Both the position numbers and the translations under genes were made by a program. Of a stretch of DNA of 41,645 bases, positions 7,645 through 16,482 are shown one piece after another (position 1 is the stretch's first letter; the number at the start of each line of letters is the position of its first letter). This DNA is from a virus, in IMG/VR virus record IMGVR_UViG_3300020156_000052, positions 1 to 41,645 of that record, one strand, 5' to 3'. The notes beneath the pieces are model-generated. The model was not told the origin of the DNA. It made no database searches and saw nothing but the letters and a program-made list of their open reading frames with translations.

Positions 7645-8400
7645 ATGAAGATCCACAAGGGCGGGGTGGTGCCGGGTTTCCTGGACTGCCACGAATGGGC
7701 GGCCTGTTTCGGCCTGTCCCTCGCCCACCTCCTGCTCCACGACCAGGCCACCAGCGCCCGCATCCTGCGCCCCAACGGCATGTACCTGCGCAAGGTGGCC
7801 GGGACCATGGGAGTGGCCGAGGGCCGCAACGAGATCGCCCGCGCCTTCCTGGCCACCGACGCGGAGTGGCTGTGGATGGTGGACACGGACATGGGGTTTG
7901 GCCCGGACACGGTGGACAGGCTGGTGGCCAGCGCCGAGGCCAACCACGTGAAGGTCCTCGGCGGCCTGGCCTTCGCCCTGAAGGCGGACACCAGCGCGGT
8001 GGCCACCCACTACGGCGTTGTCCACCGCATCGTCCCCACCCTGTACTCCATGGACGAGGTGGTGGACACGGGAGAGGTGGGGTTCCGGCCGATGGCCGAC
8101 TACAAGCCGGACGCCTTCCAGGAGGTGGCCGGGACCGGGGCCGCCTGCCTGCTCATCCACCGCCGCGTGCTCGAGACCCTGGGGCCCGACCCGTTCCGCC
8201 CGCTGGTCATCCGCGGCGCAGGAGGCAACGGCACCGACCGCCCGTTCTCCGAGGACCTGTCCTTCTGCCTGCGCGTCACCGCCGCCGGCATCCGCATCGG
8301 GGTGGACACCAGCATCAAGACCACCCACTACAAGGGCGCCCAGTTCCTGGACGAGGACCTTTACCTGCGCCAGCGAGCCCTCCAGGAGGTACCGGCGTGA
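7645..8400 (+). CDS. GT-A type glycosyltransferase in the head module
   Basis: The 251 aa product looks like a GT2-like, GT-A fold nucleotide-sugar transferase. An early stretch VAEGRNEIARAF (about residues 57-68) precedes the metal-binding DxD motif in LWMVDTDMGF (Asp80-Thr-Asp82). It has a GTGAACLLIHRRVL acceptor-site strand near 162-175, a catalytic-type SED at 202-204, and a C-terminal His in TTHYKG (His228). ATG 7645 is chosen for its GAGGACGGG ribosome site; an upstream GTG at 7567 overlaps the previous stop and is less likely. Lying between capsid and connector genes, it probably glycosylates a virion protein. Confidence 0.8.
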   Translation: MKIHKGGVVPGFLDCHEWAACFGLSLAHLLLHDQATSARILRPNGMYLRKVAGTMGVAEGRNEIARAFLATDAEWLWMVDTDMGFGPDTVDRLVASAEANHVKVLGGLAFALKADTSAVATHYGVVHRIVPTLYSMDEVVDTGEVGFRPMADYKPDAFQEVAGTGAACLLIHRRVLETLGPDPFRPLVIRGAGGNGTDRPFSEDLSFCLRVTAAGIRIGVDTSIKTTHYKGAQFLDEDLYLRQRALQEVPA

Positions 8401-9020
8401 CCGACATCGGCGGCCCGTACGCGGACCTGGAAGCGCTGAAGCACCGCCTGGACATCCCGGACGACAACACCGACCACGACACCGACCTGGAGTCCTCGCT
8501 GATCGCGGCCTCCGGCACGGTCAATCACTTCTGCGGTCGGCAGTTCGGCAAGACGGAATCGGCCACCGAGCGCCGATTCCGGGCGGGCCGCCGCGGCGTG
8601 GACGTGGACGACTTCTGGACCGCGGACGGCCTGATCGTCACCCCCTGGGCGAACGGGGCGGCCGGGACCTCCTGGACCGCCGACTACGAGTTCGAGCTGG
8701 AGCCCCCGGACGGGGTGGTGGACGGGGTGCCCGGCTGGCCGTTCAACCGGCTCACCTACTCCACGTTCGGCACGTGGACGTTCTACGGGGTGGCCCACGT
8801 GCGGGTGACCGCGAAATGGGGGTGGGCCGATGTGCCCGGCCCAGTCCGCTCGGCCACCCTGATGCTGGCCGCCATGGACTGGAAGAGCGCGGACGCCCCG
8901 TTCGGCTACGCCGCGTTCGGTGACTACGCGGCCCGCATCCGCGGCAACCCGATGGCGCAGGCCCTGCTGGCCCCCTACCAGACGTACGACGCGCGCCTAC
9001 AGGCCGCGGTGGGTTCCTGA
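8397..9020 (+). CDS. Head-tail connector protein (gp6-like adaptor, 207 aa)
   Basis: GTG start overlapping the preceding stop (GTGA) with a GGAGGT site 5' of it. The N-terminus YADLEALKHRLDIPDDNTDH followed by LIAASGTVNHFCGRQF matches the helical start of HK97 gp6-like / DNA-packaging connector proteins, which form a ring under the portal. The middle part (about 60-140) is beta-rich and larger than in minimal gp6 proteins. The C-terminus holds another helix pair (VRSATLMLAAMDWKSADAPF). Order portal-protease-capsid-connector supports the call. Confidence 0.75.
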   Translation: MTDIGGPYADLEALKHRLDIPDDNTDHDTDLESSLIAASGTVNHFCGRQFGKTESATERRFRAGRRGVDVDDFWTADGLIVTPWANGAAGTSWTADYEFELEPPDGVVDGVPGWPFNRLTYSTFGTWTFYGVAHVRVTAKWGWADVPGPVRSATLMLAAMDWKSADAPFGYAAFGDYAARIRGNPMAQALLAPYQTYDARLQAAVGS

Positions 9021-9469
9021 TGGCCGCCAGCTACGACCTGAACGCGATCGCGGACGCGCTCGCCGCGGTGTGGCGCGGCCTGCCCACCGGCGTGACCATC
9101 CGCGGGGTGGCGCAGAAGCTGAGCGCGCAGAGCGAGGTGACCGGCACCATCACCGCCCCCGGGGTGGTGGTGGAGTTCGATTCGCTCGACTGGGACAACA
9201 CGATGGGCCGGGGGTCGGACAACGCCACCTTCCTGGTGACCCTGCTCATCAAGGGCGCGGACAGCGAGGGCGCCCAGCGGGCGCTGCGGTCCGCCCTGTC
9301 CACCGGGGGCACCGCCGGCCGGATGAAGGACGCCCTGGAGGCGGACGACACCCTCGGCGGCCTGGTGTCCTACGCGCACCTGTCGAACGTCCGCCGGACG
9401 GGAACGATCGAGTACGGTGAGACCGGCTACATCGGGGCCGAGCTGGTGGTGGAGGTGGGGCTGGAATGA
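9020..9469 (+). CDS. Neck / tail-terminator-like protein (149 aa)
   Basis: Starts on the last base of the connector gene. It has an alpha/beta layout: N-terminal helix (YDLNAIADALAAVWRGL), strand pair around VVVEFDSLDW, a strand FLVTLLIK, a helix GAQRALRSAL, then a C-terminal strand region ending GAELVVEVGLE. This is typical of tail-terminator or tail-completion proteins that cap the tail tube and join it to the neck. The sequence alone does not distinguish terminator from neck protein. Its end overlaps the first tail-tube-like gene by 4 nt (ATGA). Confidence 0.6.
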   Translation: MAASYDLNAIADALAAVWRGLPTGVTIRGVAQKLSAQSEVTGTITAPGVVVEFDSLDWDNTMGRGSDNATFLVTLLIKGADSEGAQRALRSALSTGGTAGRMKDALEADDTLGGLVSYAHLSNVRRTGTIEYGETGYIGAELVVEVGLE

Positions 9470-10188
9470 GTTTCAAGCACGGCACGGCCACCCGTGTCCT
9501 GGCCAACGAGCATCACGTGTCCGCGGTGGTGGCCGGGTGGAGCGTGTCCAGCACCCGTGGCATGGGCGAGGTGACCGCCCTGCTGGACGGCGGGGCCAAG
9601 TTCGTGCCCGGCCTGATCTCCGGCTCCCTGGCCCTGCGCGGCCCGCAGGATCACGAGCAGGCGCTGCACGATGAGATCGTGGCCGCGGTGGACGTGGACA
9701 ACGGCCTGATCGTCACGTGCTGCCCGGCCGGGTACGCCATCGGCAAGCCCGCCATGTTCGGCCAGTTCGACCCTACCGAGTTCGCCATCGACGCCAGCAG
9801 CACCGACGCCGTCGGCTACTCGCTCACCGCCACCGGTGATGACGGGGTGGATCTCGGGTACGTGCTGCACGCCCTGGGCGCGGAGACCGGAGACGGCAAC
9901 GGCACGGCCGTGGACCGCGGCACGGTCGGCACCCCGAGCACCGGTGGCGCCGCGCTGGTGCTGCACGCCACCGCCTACTCCGGATTCACGTCGGTGGGGA
10001 TCAAGGTCCAGCACTCCGCGAACGGCACCGACTGGACGGACCTGGCCAGCTTCGCCAGCATCACGGCGGTGGGCGCCCAGCGCGCGCTGGTGGCCGACGG
10101 CACCACCGTCAACCGATACCTCCGGGTGGTCACCGACGTGACCGGCACCGGATCGGTCACCTACCTGGTGGCCGTGGCACCTCGCTAG
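9466..10188 (+). CDS. Tail-tube-like protein with C-terminal accessory domain (240 aa)
   Basis: Begins MSFKHGTATRVLANEHH, a start shared with the next gene (MSFRHG...). The first about 140 residues have the beta-sandwich rhythm of major tail proteins: GMGEVTALLDGGAKFVPGL, then FDPTEFAIDAS. Residues about 145-240 form an added domain with Gly/Thr-rich linker and a jelly-roll/Ig-like pattern (KVQHSANGTDWTDL, then TVNRYLRVVTDV) as found at the C-terminus of some actinophage tail-tube subunits. It probably forms or decorates the tube. Coexistence with a shorter paralogue next door is unusual. Confidence 0.72.
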   Translation: MSFKHGTATRVLANEHHVSAVVAGWSVSSTRGMGEVTALLDGGAKFVPGLISGSLALRGPQDHEQALHDEIVAAVDVDNGLIVTCCPAGYAIGKPAMFGQFDPTEFAIDASSTDAVGYSLTATGDDGVDLGYVLHALGAETGDGNGTAVDRGTVGTPSTGGAALVLHATAYSGFTSVGIKVQHSANGTDWTDLASFASITAVGAQRALVADGTTVNRYLRVVTDVTGTGSVTYLVAVAPR

Positions 10189-10202
10189 AGCAGGAGAGCG
10201 GC

Positions 10203-10631
10203 ATGAGTTTTCGCCACGGCAAGAATGCCGTCTTTACGCTGGACGACAGCGGGGGCACGGCCAGGGCGCTGCGCGCCTTCTTGAACAGCGTGACCGGTCT
10301 CCCCGGCGCCCGCGGCCTCTCCGAGGTTACGGCGTTCGGGGATGATGGCACCAAGAGCATCCCGTCCCTGGCCAACGTGACGTTCTCCATCGCCGGCCAC
10401 TTCGATGACACCGCCACCACCGGCATCTGGGTGGTGCTCAACAGCATCCGCCTGGCGGATGCGGCCTCCGATTTCGAGTACGGCCCGGCGGGCTCCACCG
10501 CCGGATACCCGAAGATCACCGGGCAGTGCTGGCTCACCGAGTTCACGGTGGACGCCAGCGTGTCCGAGCGGGTGCCGATCGCGGCCACTTTCCAGGTGGA
10601 GGGCATCCCCACGGTGGGCGAGTTCTCCTGA
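10203..10631 (+). CDS. Major tail (tube) protein, short paralogue (142 aa)
   Basis: MSFRHGKNAVFTLDDSGGTA followed by RGLSEVTAFGDDGTKSIPSL mirrors the N-terminal domain of the preceding gene but lacks its C-terminal extension. Compact beta-rich protein; TFSIAGHFDDTATT and ITGQCWLTEFTVDAS are typical tube-subunit strands. A GGAGAG ribosome site precedes the ATG. The next gene starts on its last base. One of the two paralogues should be the main tube protein. This short one fits the minimal tail-tube fold best. Confidence 0.75.
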   Translation: MSFRHGKNAVFTLDDSGGTARALRAFLNSVTGLPGARGLSEVTAFGDDGTKSIPSLANVTFSIAGHFDDTATTGIWVVLNSIRLADAASDFEYGPAGSTAGYPKITGQCWLTEFTVDASVSERVPIAATFQVEGIPTVGEFS

Positions 10632-11140
10632 TGCTGGAGGCGCGGATCGACGGGTCCGCCGCCCTGAAGGCGGTGGCCTCCAAGATCCGCGCCGAGGGCA
10701 ACAAGGGCCTGGGGCGGGAGATGTCCACCGCCCTGCTCCAGGCCGCCCGGCCTGTGCAGGCCAGCATCCGCACCGAGGCGGACAAGGTGATGCCGAGCCG
10801 GGGCGGGTACCGGGCCATCCTGTCCCGCTCCCTGAAGTTCCGGACCAGCACCCGCGGCGCCGGCCGGGTGGCCAGCTTCCGACTGCTCACCTACGCGGAG
10901 GGCACCAAGGAGCGCCGGGACATCCGCCGCCTGAACCTCGGGGAGCTGCGCCACCCGGTGTACGGTCGCTCCCGCCGGATCCGCCGCGGGGCGCGCGCCG
11001 GGACCATCCTCCGCAACCCCTGGTCCGTGACCCGCATAACCCCCGGCTTCCATGACCGGGGAACGGCGGACGCCGCGGACGCGGCGGAGGAGGAGATGCT
11101 GGACGTTCTGGCCGACTTCGCGGCCAGGCTGATCGAGTGA
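10631..11140 (+). CDS. HK97 gp10-like minor tail/neck protein (169 aa)
   Basis: The start shares a base with the preceding stop (TGATG). Residues 1-50 are helical (AALKAVASKIRAEGNKGLGR) and resemble HK97 gp10-like proteins, with the AARPVQASIRTEADKVMPSR stretch that follows in that family. The middle is very basic (RRIRRGARAG). The C-terminus is an acidic helix. Usually this protein completes the neck; here it comes after the tail-tube genes, so it may instead be a tail-completion factor. Confidence 0.6.
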   Translation: MLEARIDGSAALKAVASKIRAEGNKGLGREMSTALLQAARPVQASIRTEADKVMPSRGGYRAILSRSLKFRTSTRGAGRVASFRLLTYAEGTKERRDIRRLNLGELRHPVYGRSRRIRRGARAGTILRNPWSVTRITPGFHDRGTADAADAAEEEMLDVLADFAARLIE

Positions 11141-11153
11141 GAGCGAGCACGAC

Positions 11154-11579
11154 GTGAAGCGCGAAGACCTGCTGGTGCCCATCCGGTTCCGGTTCACCGA
11201 CCCGGACGACGTGAAGACCTACACCGACGAGTGGATCACCTACTCGGAGGCCGACCTGGTGCACCTCCCGGTGGACAAGCTGGTGGAGCTGGAGAGCGTG
11301 CTGGGGCTGACCATCCCCCGGCTGATGAACCTCTGGCGCGGGGACAGCGTGCTGGGCACCCTCGCCGGGTGCTGGGTCGCGCTGCACCTGGCCAACCCCG
11401 AGATGGCCGGGCCGTGGGAGGAGTTCAAGCCGATGATCATGCTCCTGGAGTGGAGTAAGGTCCCGGCCGAGCCGAGCACCGGGGACGCCGAGGTGGACCT
11501 GGGAAAAGAGCAGTCCGCGGACGGGTCACCCGAGCCGACGCCGGATCGGACCTCCATCGTTTCGCTGGACTTGGGGTAG
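11154..11579 (+). CDS. Tail assembly chaperone, zero-frame product (gpG-like, 141 aa)
   Basis: GTG start; lies immediately before the tape-measure gene, the fixed place of tail chaperones. The protein is helical with a WITYSEADLVHLPVDKLVEL segment, a hydrophobic core (LGTLAGCWVALHLA), then an acidic Pro-rich tail. Near the end a canonical slippery heptamer GGGAAAA at 11501-11507 is positioned as G-GGA-AAA in this frame, so some ribosomes would shift to -1. The chaperone coats the tape measure during tail assembly and is absent from the mature virion. Confidence 0.85.
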   Translation: MKREDLLVPIRFRFTDPDDVKTYTDEWITYSEADLVHLPVDKLVELESVLGLTIPRLMNLWRGDSVLGTLAGCWVALHLANPEMAGPWEEFKPMIMLLEWSKVPAEPSTGDAEVDLGKEQSADGSPEPTPDRTSIVSLDLG

Positions 11580-11728
11580 GGGTCTTCATACAGACCTGGG
11601 GCCCGTGGCTGGTGTTCGAGGCGGGGATACCCCCGGCGCAGCACGGGGCCCTATCCTTTCTCCAGGTAGCCGACTTGATCAGGTACGTGGAGCAGCAGGC
11701 CGAGGAGGAGGGGGAGGGCGATGGCTGA
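11154..11728 (+). CDS. Tail assembly chaperone, -1 frameshift fusion product (gpGT-like)
   Basis: Slippage at GGGAAAA (11501-11507) moves the ribosome to the -1 frame, which stays open from the slip site to a TGA at 11726-11728. The fusion keeps about 117 residues of the zero-frame protein and adds about 75. The added part includes VFIQTWGPWLVFEAGIPP and a helical acidic tail with LSFLQVADLIRYVEQQ. It ends 8 nt inside the tape-measure gene. Such G/GT pairs are conserved in siphovirus tails. No stop codon interrupts the -1 frame, and the slip site is in exact phase. Confidence 0.85.
11501..11507 (+). promoter_or_regulatory. Programmed -1 ribosomal frameshift site
   Basis: The heptamer GGGAAAA fits X-XXY-YYZ in the chaperone frame (codons GGA AAA). 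After slipping, the ribosome reads GGG AAA and then AGA GCA in the -1 frame, which is open to 11728. This is the same class of site as used in lambda-like G-T genes. Confidence 0.88.
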
Positions 11729-13754
11729 CAAGCGCGAGCTGATCCTGGACCTCCTGGCCAGGGACAAGACCGGCCAGGGCACCGGCTCGGCGGCCCGCAA
11801 CCTGGACAAGGTGGGGAAGGCCGCCGACCAGGCGGGCGACCAGGCTCAGCAGTTCGGCAAGGCCACCGTCCTTGCCAGCCGCGGAGCGGACGAGCTGGGG
11901 GACGCCTCGTCCCGCGCGCAGCGCAAGGTGGACAGCCTCTCCGACGAGATCCGGAAGGTGGAGCAGGACCTCGCCCTGCTGGCCGGGCAGTTCGCGGACA
12001 CCTCGGACGCGGCGCAGCGCCTGGACATCTCCAAGGCCATCCGCCGCTCCGAGAACGATCTGCGCCGCCTCAGCAAGAGCCGCGGGATCCTGTCCGCCCT
12101 CATCCCGGACACCATCCCGCCCGCGGTCACACAGGGGCTGGTGCGCTCGCTGGGCACCAGCATCGCCTCCAGCGCCCGCGGCGCCCCCGGCCTCGGCCTG
12201 GCGGGTGCCGGGCTGGCCGCCGGGCTCGCGCCCTCGCTGGGCGCCGGGGTGTCCGCCGCGGTGATCGGCGGGGTCGGCCTCGGCGGCATCATCGGCGGTG
12301 CCGCCCTGGTGGCCAAGGATCCGCAGGTGATGGGTCACGCCAAGGCCATCGGCAAGACGTTCACCGCGGGGATCAAGAGCGAGGCCAGGCAGAGCTTCCT
12401 GGGCCCGGTCACCGATTCCCTGCGCGACGTGGAGGCCCTGGCCGCCCGCTCCGTCCCGAAGATCGGCAAGATTTTCGACGCCACCGCCCCCTCGCTGAAG
12501 GGGTTCACCGGCAACGTGGCCAGGGCCGGGGACGCCCTGCTGGACTCCTTCGTGGTGACCGCCGGCAAGAGTCGACCGGTGATGGACGCCCTGGGCCGCC
12601 TGGTGGCGAACACCGGGGTGCAGGTGGGCAAATTCATCGAGACGGTGGGGGACAACAGCGACGCGGCGGCCTCGGCGGTGGACGATTTCAACACCGCCAT
12701 GGAGCACACGATCACCGTGGCGGGGGCGGTGGTCGACGCGCTCGGCCAGATCAAGCGGGCCACTGACTCGGTTGACGGCGTGATCGATAGCTTCCGCTCC
12801 TGGGTGGAGGACAATAGCCCGTTCGACCTCACCGCCGACGGGTACGCCAAGGGCAGCGAGGCCGCCGAGCTGTACCGGCAAGGCGTGATCGGAGCAGCAG
12901 GGGCGGTCAACGACTATGCGGCCTACCAGAAGACGGCCACCGGACAGACGACAGCCGCCGCCACCGCCCACGATGCGGCGGCCCGCGCGCTGCGCGGCGA
13001 GCGTGAGGCGCTGACGGAGCTGGGCAACGGGATCAAGGCCCAGACGGATCCGCTGTTCGGACTGATCGACGCCTCGTTCACGCTGCGCCAGCGGCAGGAC
13101 GCGGCAGCCGAGGCTGCCCGGAAATTCGGCACCCGCAGTGACGAGGCCAGGAAGGCCAACATCGAGCTGGCCAAGGCCGCTTTCGATCTCAACACCAAGG
13201 TGGGGGCGCTGGGCTCCACGTTCGACGGCAAGCTCACCCCGTCCATGCGCGGCACGTTGCAGGCCGCCGGGCTGACGAAGCAGCAGATCGACGCCATCGA
13301 GCGCGAGTTCCGTAACGCCAAGAAGGCCGGGGACGCCTACGCCAAGACGTACGCGGCCAAGGTAGTGATCAACACGCAGATTTACCGGCGCATCTCCACC
13401 ATTGTCACCAGCGCCGCGCAGAAGGCGTACGAGGAGGAGAAGCGCCGGATCGCGCAGCGCGCATCCGGCGGCCCCGTCACCCGCGGCACCCCGTACGTGG
13501 TGGGCGAGCACGGCCCCGAGGTGGTCATCCCGGACGCCAACGGCCGGGTGCTGTCCGCCGCCGCTTCTCGAGGGCTCACCCGGCAGGGCACCCGCGGCAA
13601 CCCCGTCCCGGTCGGCGGCGGGGCCGCGGCGCCGGCCACCCTCGGCGCGCCGGTCTCCCGGCGCACCCGGGTGGAGCTGGAGCTGGTGGGGGCCGCCGAG
13701 TTCCGCACCGCTTTCAAGTACATGATCCGCACCATGAACCTGATCGAGGAGTGA
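11721..13754 (+). CDS. Tape measure protein
   Basis: Sets tail length and is ejected with DNA. 677 aa; at about 1.5 angstrom per residue this predicts a tail near 100 nm. Residues 1-115 are charged coiled coil (SLSDEIRKVEQDLALLAGQF). Residues about 130-200 are a strongly hydrophobic Gly/Ala stretch (LGLAGAGLAAGLAPSLGAGV) likely to cross the membrane. The rest is helical. Near the C-terminus is a motif common in tape measures (ASGGPVTRGTPYVVGEHGPE, about 588-607). Starts within the frameshifted chaperone gene, as usual. Confidence 0.93.
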   Translation: MADKRELILDLLARDKTGQGTGSAARNLDKVGKAADQAGDQAQQFGKATVLASRGADELGDASSRAQRKVDSLSDEIRKVEQDLALLAGQFADTSDAAQRLDISKAIRRSENDLRRLSKSRGILSALIPDTIPPAVTQGLVRSLGTSIASSARGAPGLGLAGAGLAAGLAPSLGAGVSAAVIGGVGLGGIIGGAALVAKDPQVMGHAKAIGKTFTAGIKSEARQSFLGPVTDSLRDVEALAARSVPKIGKIFDATAPSLKGFTGNVARAGDALLDSFVVTAGKSRPVMDALGRLVANTGVQVGKFIETVGDNSDAAASAVDDFNTAMEHTITVAGAVVDALGQIKRATDSVDGVIDSFRSWVEDNSPFDLTADGYAKGSEAAELYRQGVIGAAGAVNDYAAYQKTATGQTTAAATAHDAAARALRGEREALTELGNGIKAQTDPLFGLIDASFTLRQRQDAAAEAARKFGTRSDEARKANIELAKAAFDLNTKVGALGSTFDGKLTPSMRGTLQAAGLTKQQIDAIEREFRNAKKAGDAYAKTYAAKVVINTQIYRRISTIVTSAAQKAYEEEKRRIAQRASGGPVTRGTPYVVGEHGPEVVIPDANGRVLSAAASRGLTRQGTRGNPVPVGGGAAAPATLGAPVSRRTRVELELVGAAEFRTAFKYMIRTMNLIEE

Positions 13755-13757
13755 GCC

Positions 13758-16478
13758 GTGGCGCACCGTTTCCGCCCGCGGCTCTGGCTGTACCCGTCCG
13801 GCGGGCCTGGCCAGGGGATGGCCGACTGGGGCCTTGCCGAGGACATCTCGGCTTACATCCGCCATCCCGGCCAGGACGGTGGGGCGCCGATCGAGTACAG
13901 CGCAGGCCGCGGTGACGAGAGCACCCGCGTCGACCCTGCCCGCATGACCCTCACCCTGGACAACCGGGACGGCAGGTTCTCCACCCACAACCCGAACGGC
14001 ACCTATTTCGGCCAGCTCACCCGCAACACCCCGGTGGCCATGGGGGTGGAGGTGGTCACCGACACGTTCGGCCGGGCCGACAACGCCAGCTCCTGGGGTG
14101 ACGCGGAGTGGGGTGGCACCTGGACCAACGTCTCCGGCAACTGGACGGTGTCCGGCAACAAGGGCCGCACCACCCTGGCCACCGCCAACCTCACGTCCTG
14201 GCAGGTGGCGGACCTGTCGGCGGTAGGCGCCCACGACGCGGACATCCTGTTCTCGGCCACCATGCCCGTGCTCACCCTCACCGCCCCGATGATCGTGGCC
14301 CCGGTGTTCCGCTACGAGGACACCAACAACGCCTATCGGATCTACACCGAGTTCAAGCCGGGCGGGGTGATCACCCAGAAGATCATGAAGCGGGTGGACG
14401 GTGGCAACACCGACCTGGTGGAGGAGCTGTCCACCGGGGTCACCTACACCGCCGGCCAGAAGATATGGGTCCGCGGGCAGTGCGTCGGGTCGCAACTGCG
14501 CGGCAAGCTGTGGGCCGACGGGGACGACGAGCCCGCGGAGTGGACGGTGACCACCGAGGACAGCGAGCTGACCACCGGCCGCGGCCTCGGGTTCATGACC
14601 TTCCGGTTCTCCGGCAACAGCAACCCCGGCGCCCTCTACGTGGAGTACGACGACATCACGATCACCGCCCTCGAGTTCGTGGGGGCGGTGAGCCAGTGGC
14701 CGCTGCGGTGGAACAAGCGCGGCACCAATGCCTGGGCACCGATCCAGGCCAACGGCATCCTCCGCCGTCTGAGCCAGGGATCGGTGCCCAGCAAGAGCCC
14801 GCTGACGCGCAACCTGCCCACGCACGGGCCCAGCGGGTACTGGCCGTTGGAGGACGGGACGGACTCGGCCTCCTTCGCCTCCGAGATCACCGGGGGGCGG
14901 GAGGCCGTCTACTCCGGCGTGTCGCCAGGCGTGGACACCTCCCTGGCCGGGGCCATCCGCACACCGACGTTGTCGTCCGCCACCGGGTGGATCCGCGGCC
15001 AGGTGGTGCGCACCAGCACCGCCGGGACCGGGTTCTCCGCCATGTTCTTCTGCAAGTTCGCCTCCCTCCCCGGCGGGGAGACCACCCTGGCCACCGTCAG
15101 CACCACCGGCCGGGTGGTGCAGTGGAACATCCGGGCGGACAACACCGGCTTCATCCTGCGCGCGTACGACGCGGACGGCACCAAGGTGGTGGACGACGTG
15201 TCGCTGTCCGCCATCGACATCACCCAGTGGTTCGCTATTCAGGTAGAGACCTCCACCTCCGGCTCCACCACCACCTGGGGGATGACGTGGCACCAGGTGG
15301 GCCGGGACAGCACGTTCTGGGGGATGGGCAGCACGTTCTCGTCCTCGCTCATCCACCGCGCCACCGGTGCCACCCTCGGCGCCGGCACGCTGCTCTCCGG
15401 GGTGTCGTTCGCCCACCTGTGGCTGGGCCCGGACACGCTCCCCTTCGTCACCGAGGACTCGTTCCGCGCCATCGCCTCCGGCTACGAGGGGGAGCTGGCC
15501 GCCGACCGCATCGCCCGGGTGTGCGAGGAGGAGGGCATCCCGGTGCTGATCGAGGACGGGGACACCATGCCGCTGGGCGCCCAGCGGGAGGGCACCCCGC
15601 TGGAGGCCATCTACTCCGCGGCGGACGCGGACTTCGGGATCCTGTACGAGACCGGTGTGGGGCTGGGGTTCCGGCCGCGGGCGGCCCGCTACCAGCAAGC
15701 CGTGGACTTCGAGCTGGTGGTGTCGTCCGGCCACCTCGGTGACGCGCCGGAACCGACGTTCGACGACCAGCGGGTGCGCAACAGCATCACCGTGTCCCGC
15801 ACCGGTGGATCGTCGGCCACGCTGACGGACGACGCGCACATCCTGCGCGAGGGCTTGTACCCGGACAGCGTGACGATCAACGTCGAGACGGACGACCTCC
15901 TGCTGTCCCATGCCGGGTGGCGCCTCTACCTCGGCACCCGCCCGGATCTCCGCTGGCCCGGCATCGCCCTGAACCTGGCCAGGAGTCCGGCGCTCATCCC
16001 GTACTGGCTGGGCCGCCGGCCGTTCCCCCGCATCACGATCGAGACCGGTCTCCCGCAGGTGGCGGGCGCCGAGCCGGACGTGATCGTGGAGGGCTACCAG
16101 GCCACCCTCTGGCCGGACGGGTGGGAGATCCGGCTGTCCGCCTCCGCCGCGGCCCCGTGGGACATCGGCACGCTGGACGATTCGCTGCTTCGCCTGCCCT
16201 CCGGTGGGTCCGTGCTCTTTGAGGACCTGGACACCACCGAGACGGTGATCACCGTGTTCTCGGCCGAGGGTGAGGCTCGCCCGTGGTGGCCGAGCACGGA
16301 GCCGGGGTGGACCGGTTTCGACATCATCATCGGCGGCGAGGTGATGACCGTGTCCGGGGTGAGCATCGCGGCGGAGGCGCAGAACCTCACGGTGACGCGG
16401 TCGGTCAACGGTGTGGTCAAGGAACATGCGACCGGCACTCCTGTCGAACTACTCCACCCGATGATCTTGAGGCTGTGA
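13758..16478 (+). CDS. Large tail-tip / minor tail protein with inserted lectin-like domains (906 aa)
   Basis: GTG start 3 nt after the tape measure. Residues 1-95 resemble a distal-tail N-terminus (MTLTLDNRDGRFSTHNPN is a hallmark of actinophage tail-tip proteins). Residues about 98-305 form a beta-rich, concanavalin/LamG-like insertion starting at DTFGRADNASSWGDA. A second LamG-like domain spans about 350-560 (ending VSFAHLWLGPDTLPF). The C-terminal 330 residues return to a baseplate-hub type fold. It probably joins tube to tip and binds host surface sugar through the insertions. That binding is inference from domain type. Confidence 0.8.
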   Translation: MAHRFRPRLWLYPSGGPGQGMADWGLAEDISAYIRHPGQDGGAPIEYSAGRGDESTRVDPARMTLTLDNRDGRFSTHNPNGTYFGQLTRNTPVAMGVEVVTDTFGRADNASSWGDAEWGGTWTNVSGNWTVSGNKGRTTLATANLTSWQVADLSAVGAHDADILFSATMPVLTLTAPMIVAPVFRYEDTNNAYRIYTEFKPGGVITQKIMKRVDGGNTDLVEELSTGVTYTAGQKIWVRGQCVGSQLRGKLWADGDDEPAEWTVTTEDSELTTGRGLGFMTFRFSGNSNPGALYVEYDDITITALEFVGAVSQWPLRWNKRGTNAWAPIQANGILRRLSQGSVPSKSPLTRNLPTHGPSGYWPLEDGTDSASFASEITGGREAVYSGVSPGVDTSLAGAIRTPTLSSATGWIRGQVVRTSTAGTGFSAMFFCKFASLPGGETTLATVSTTGRVVQWNIRADNTGFILRAYDADGTKVVDDVSLSAIDITQWFAIQVETSTSGSTTTWGMTWHQVGRDSTFWGMGSTFSSSLIHRATGATLGAGTLLSGVSFAHLWLGPDTLPFVTEDSFRAIASGYEGELAADRIARVCEEEGIPVLIEDGDTMPLGAQREGTPLEAIYSAADADFGILYETGVGLGFRPRAARYQQAVDFELVVSSGHLGDAPEPTFDDQRVRNSITVSRTGGSSATLTDDAHILREGLYPDSVTINVETDDLLLSHAGWRLYLGTRPDLRWPGIALNLARSPALIPYWLGRRPFPRITIETGLPQVAGAEPDVIVEGYQATLWPDGWEIRLSASAAAPWDIGTLDDSLLRLPSGGSVLFEDLDTTETVITVFSAEGEARPWWPSTEPGWTGFDIIIGGEVMTVSGVSIAAEAQNLTVTRSVNGVVKEHATGTPVELLHPMILRL

Positions 16479-16482
16479 GCGT

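Noticed and set aside
11679-16427. A 1,582-codon open frame on the minus strand under the tail genes
   Set aside because: It is antisense to convincing tape-measure and tail-tip genes, low-complexity (Gly/Arg/Ala/His-rich), and arises from GC-rich codon bias. No domains are visible.
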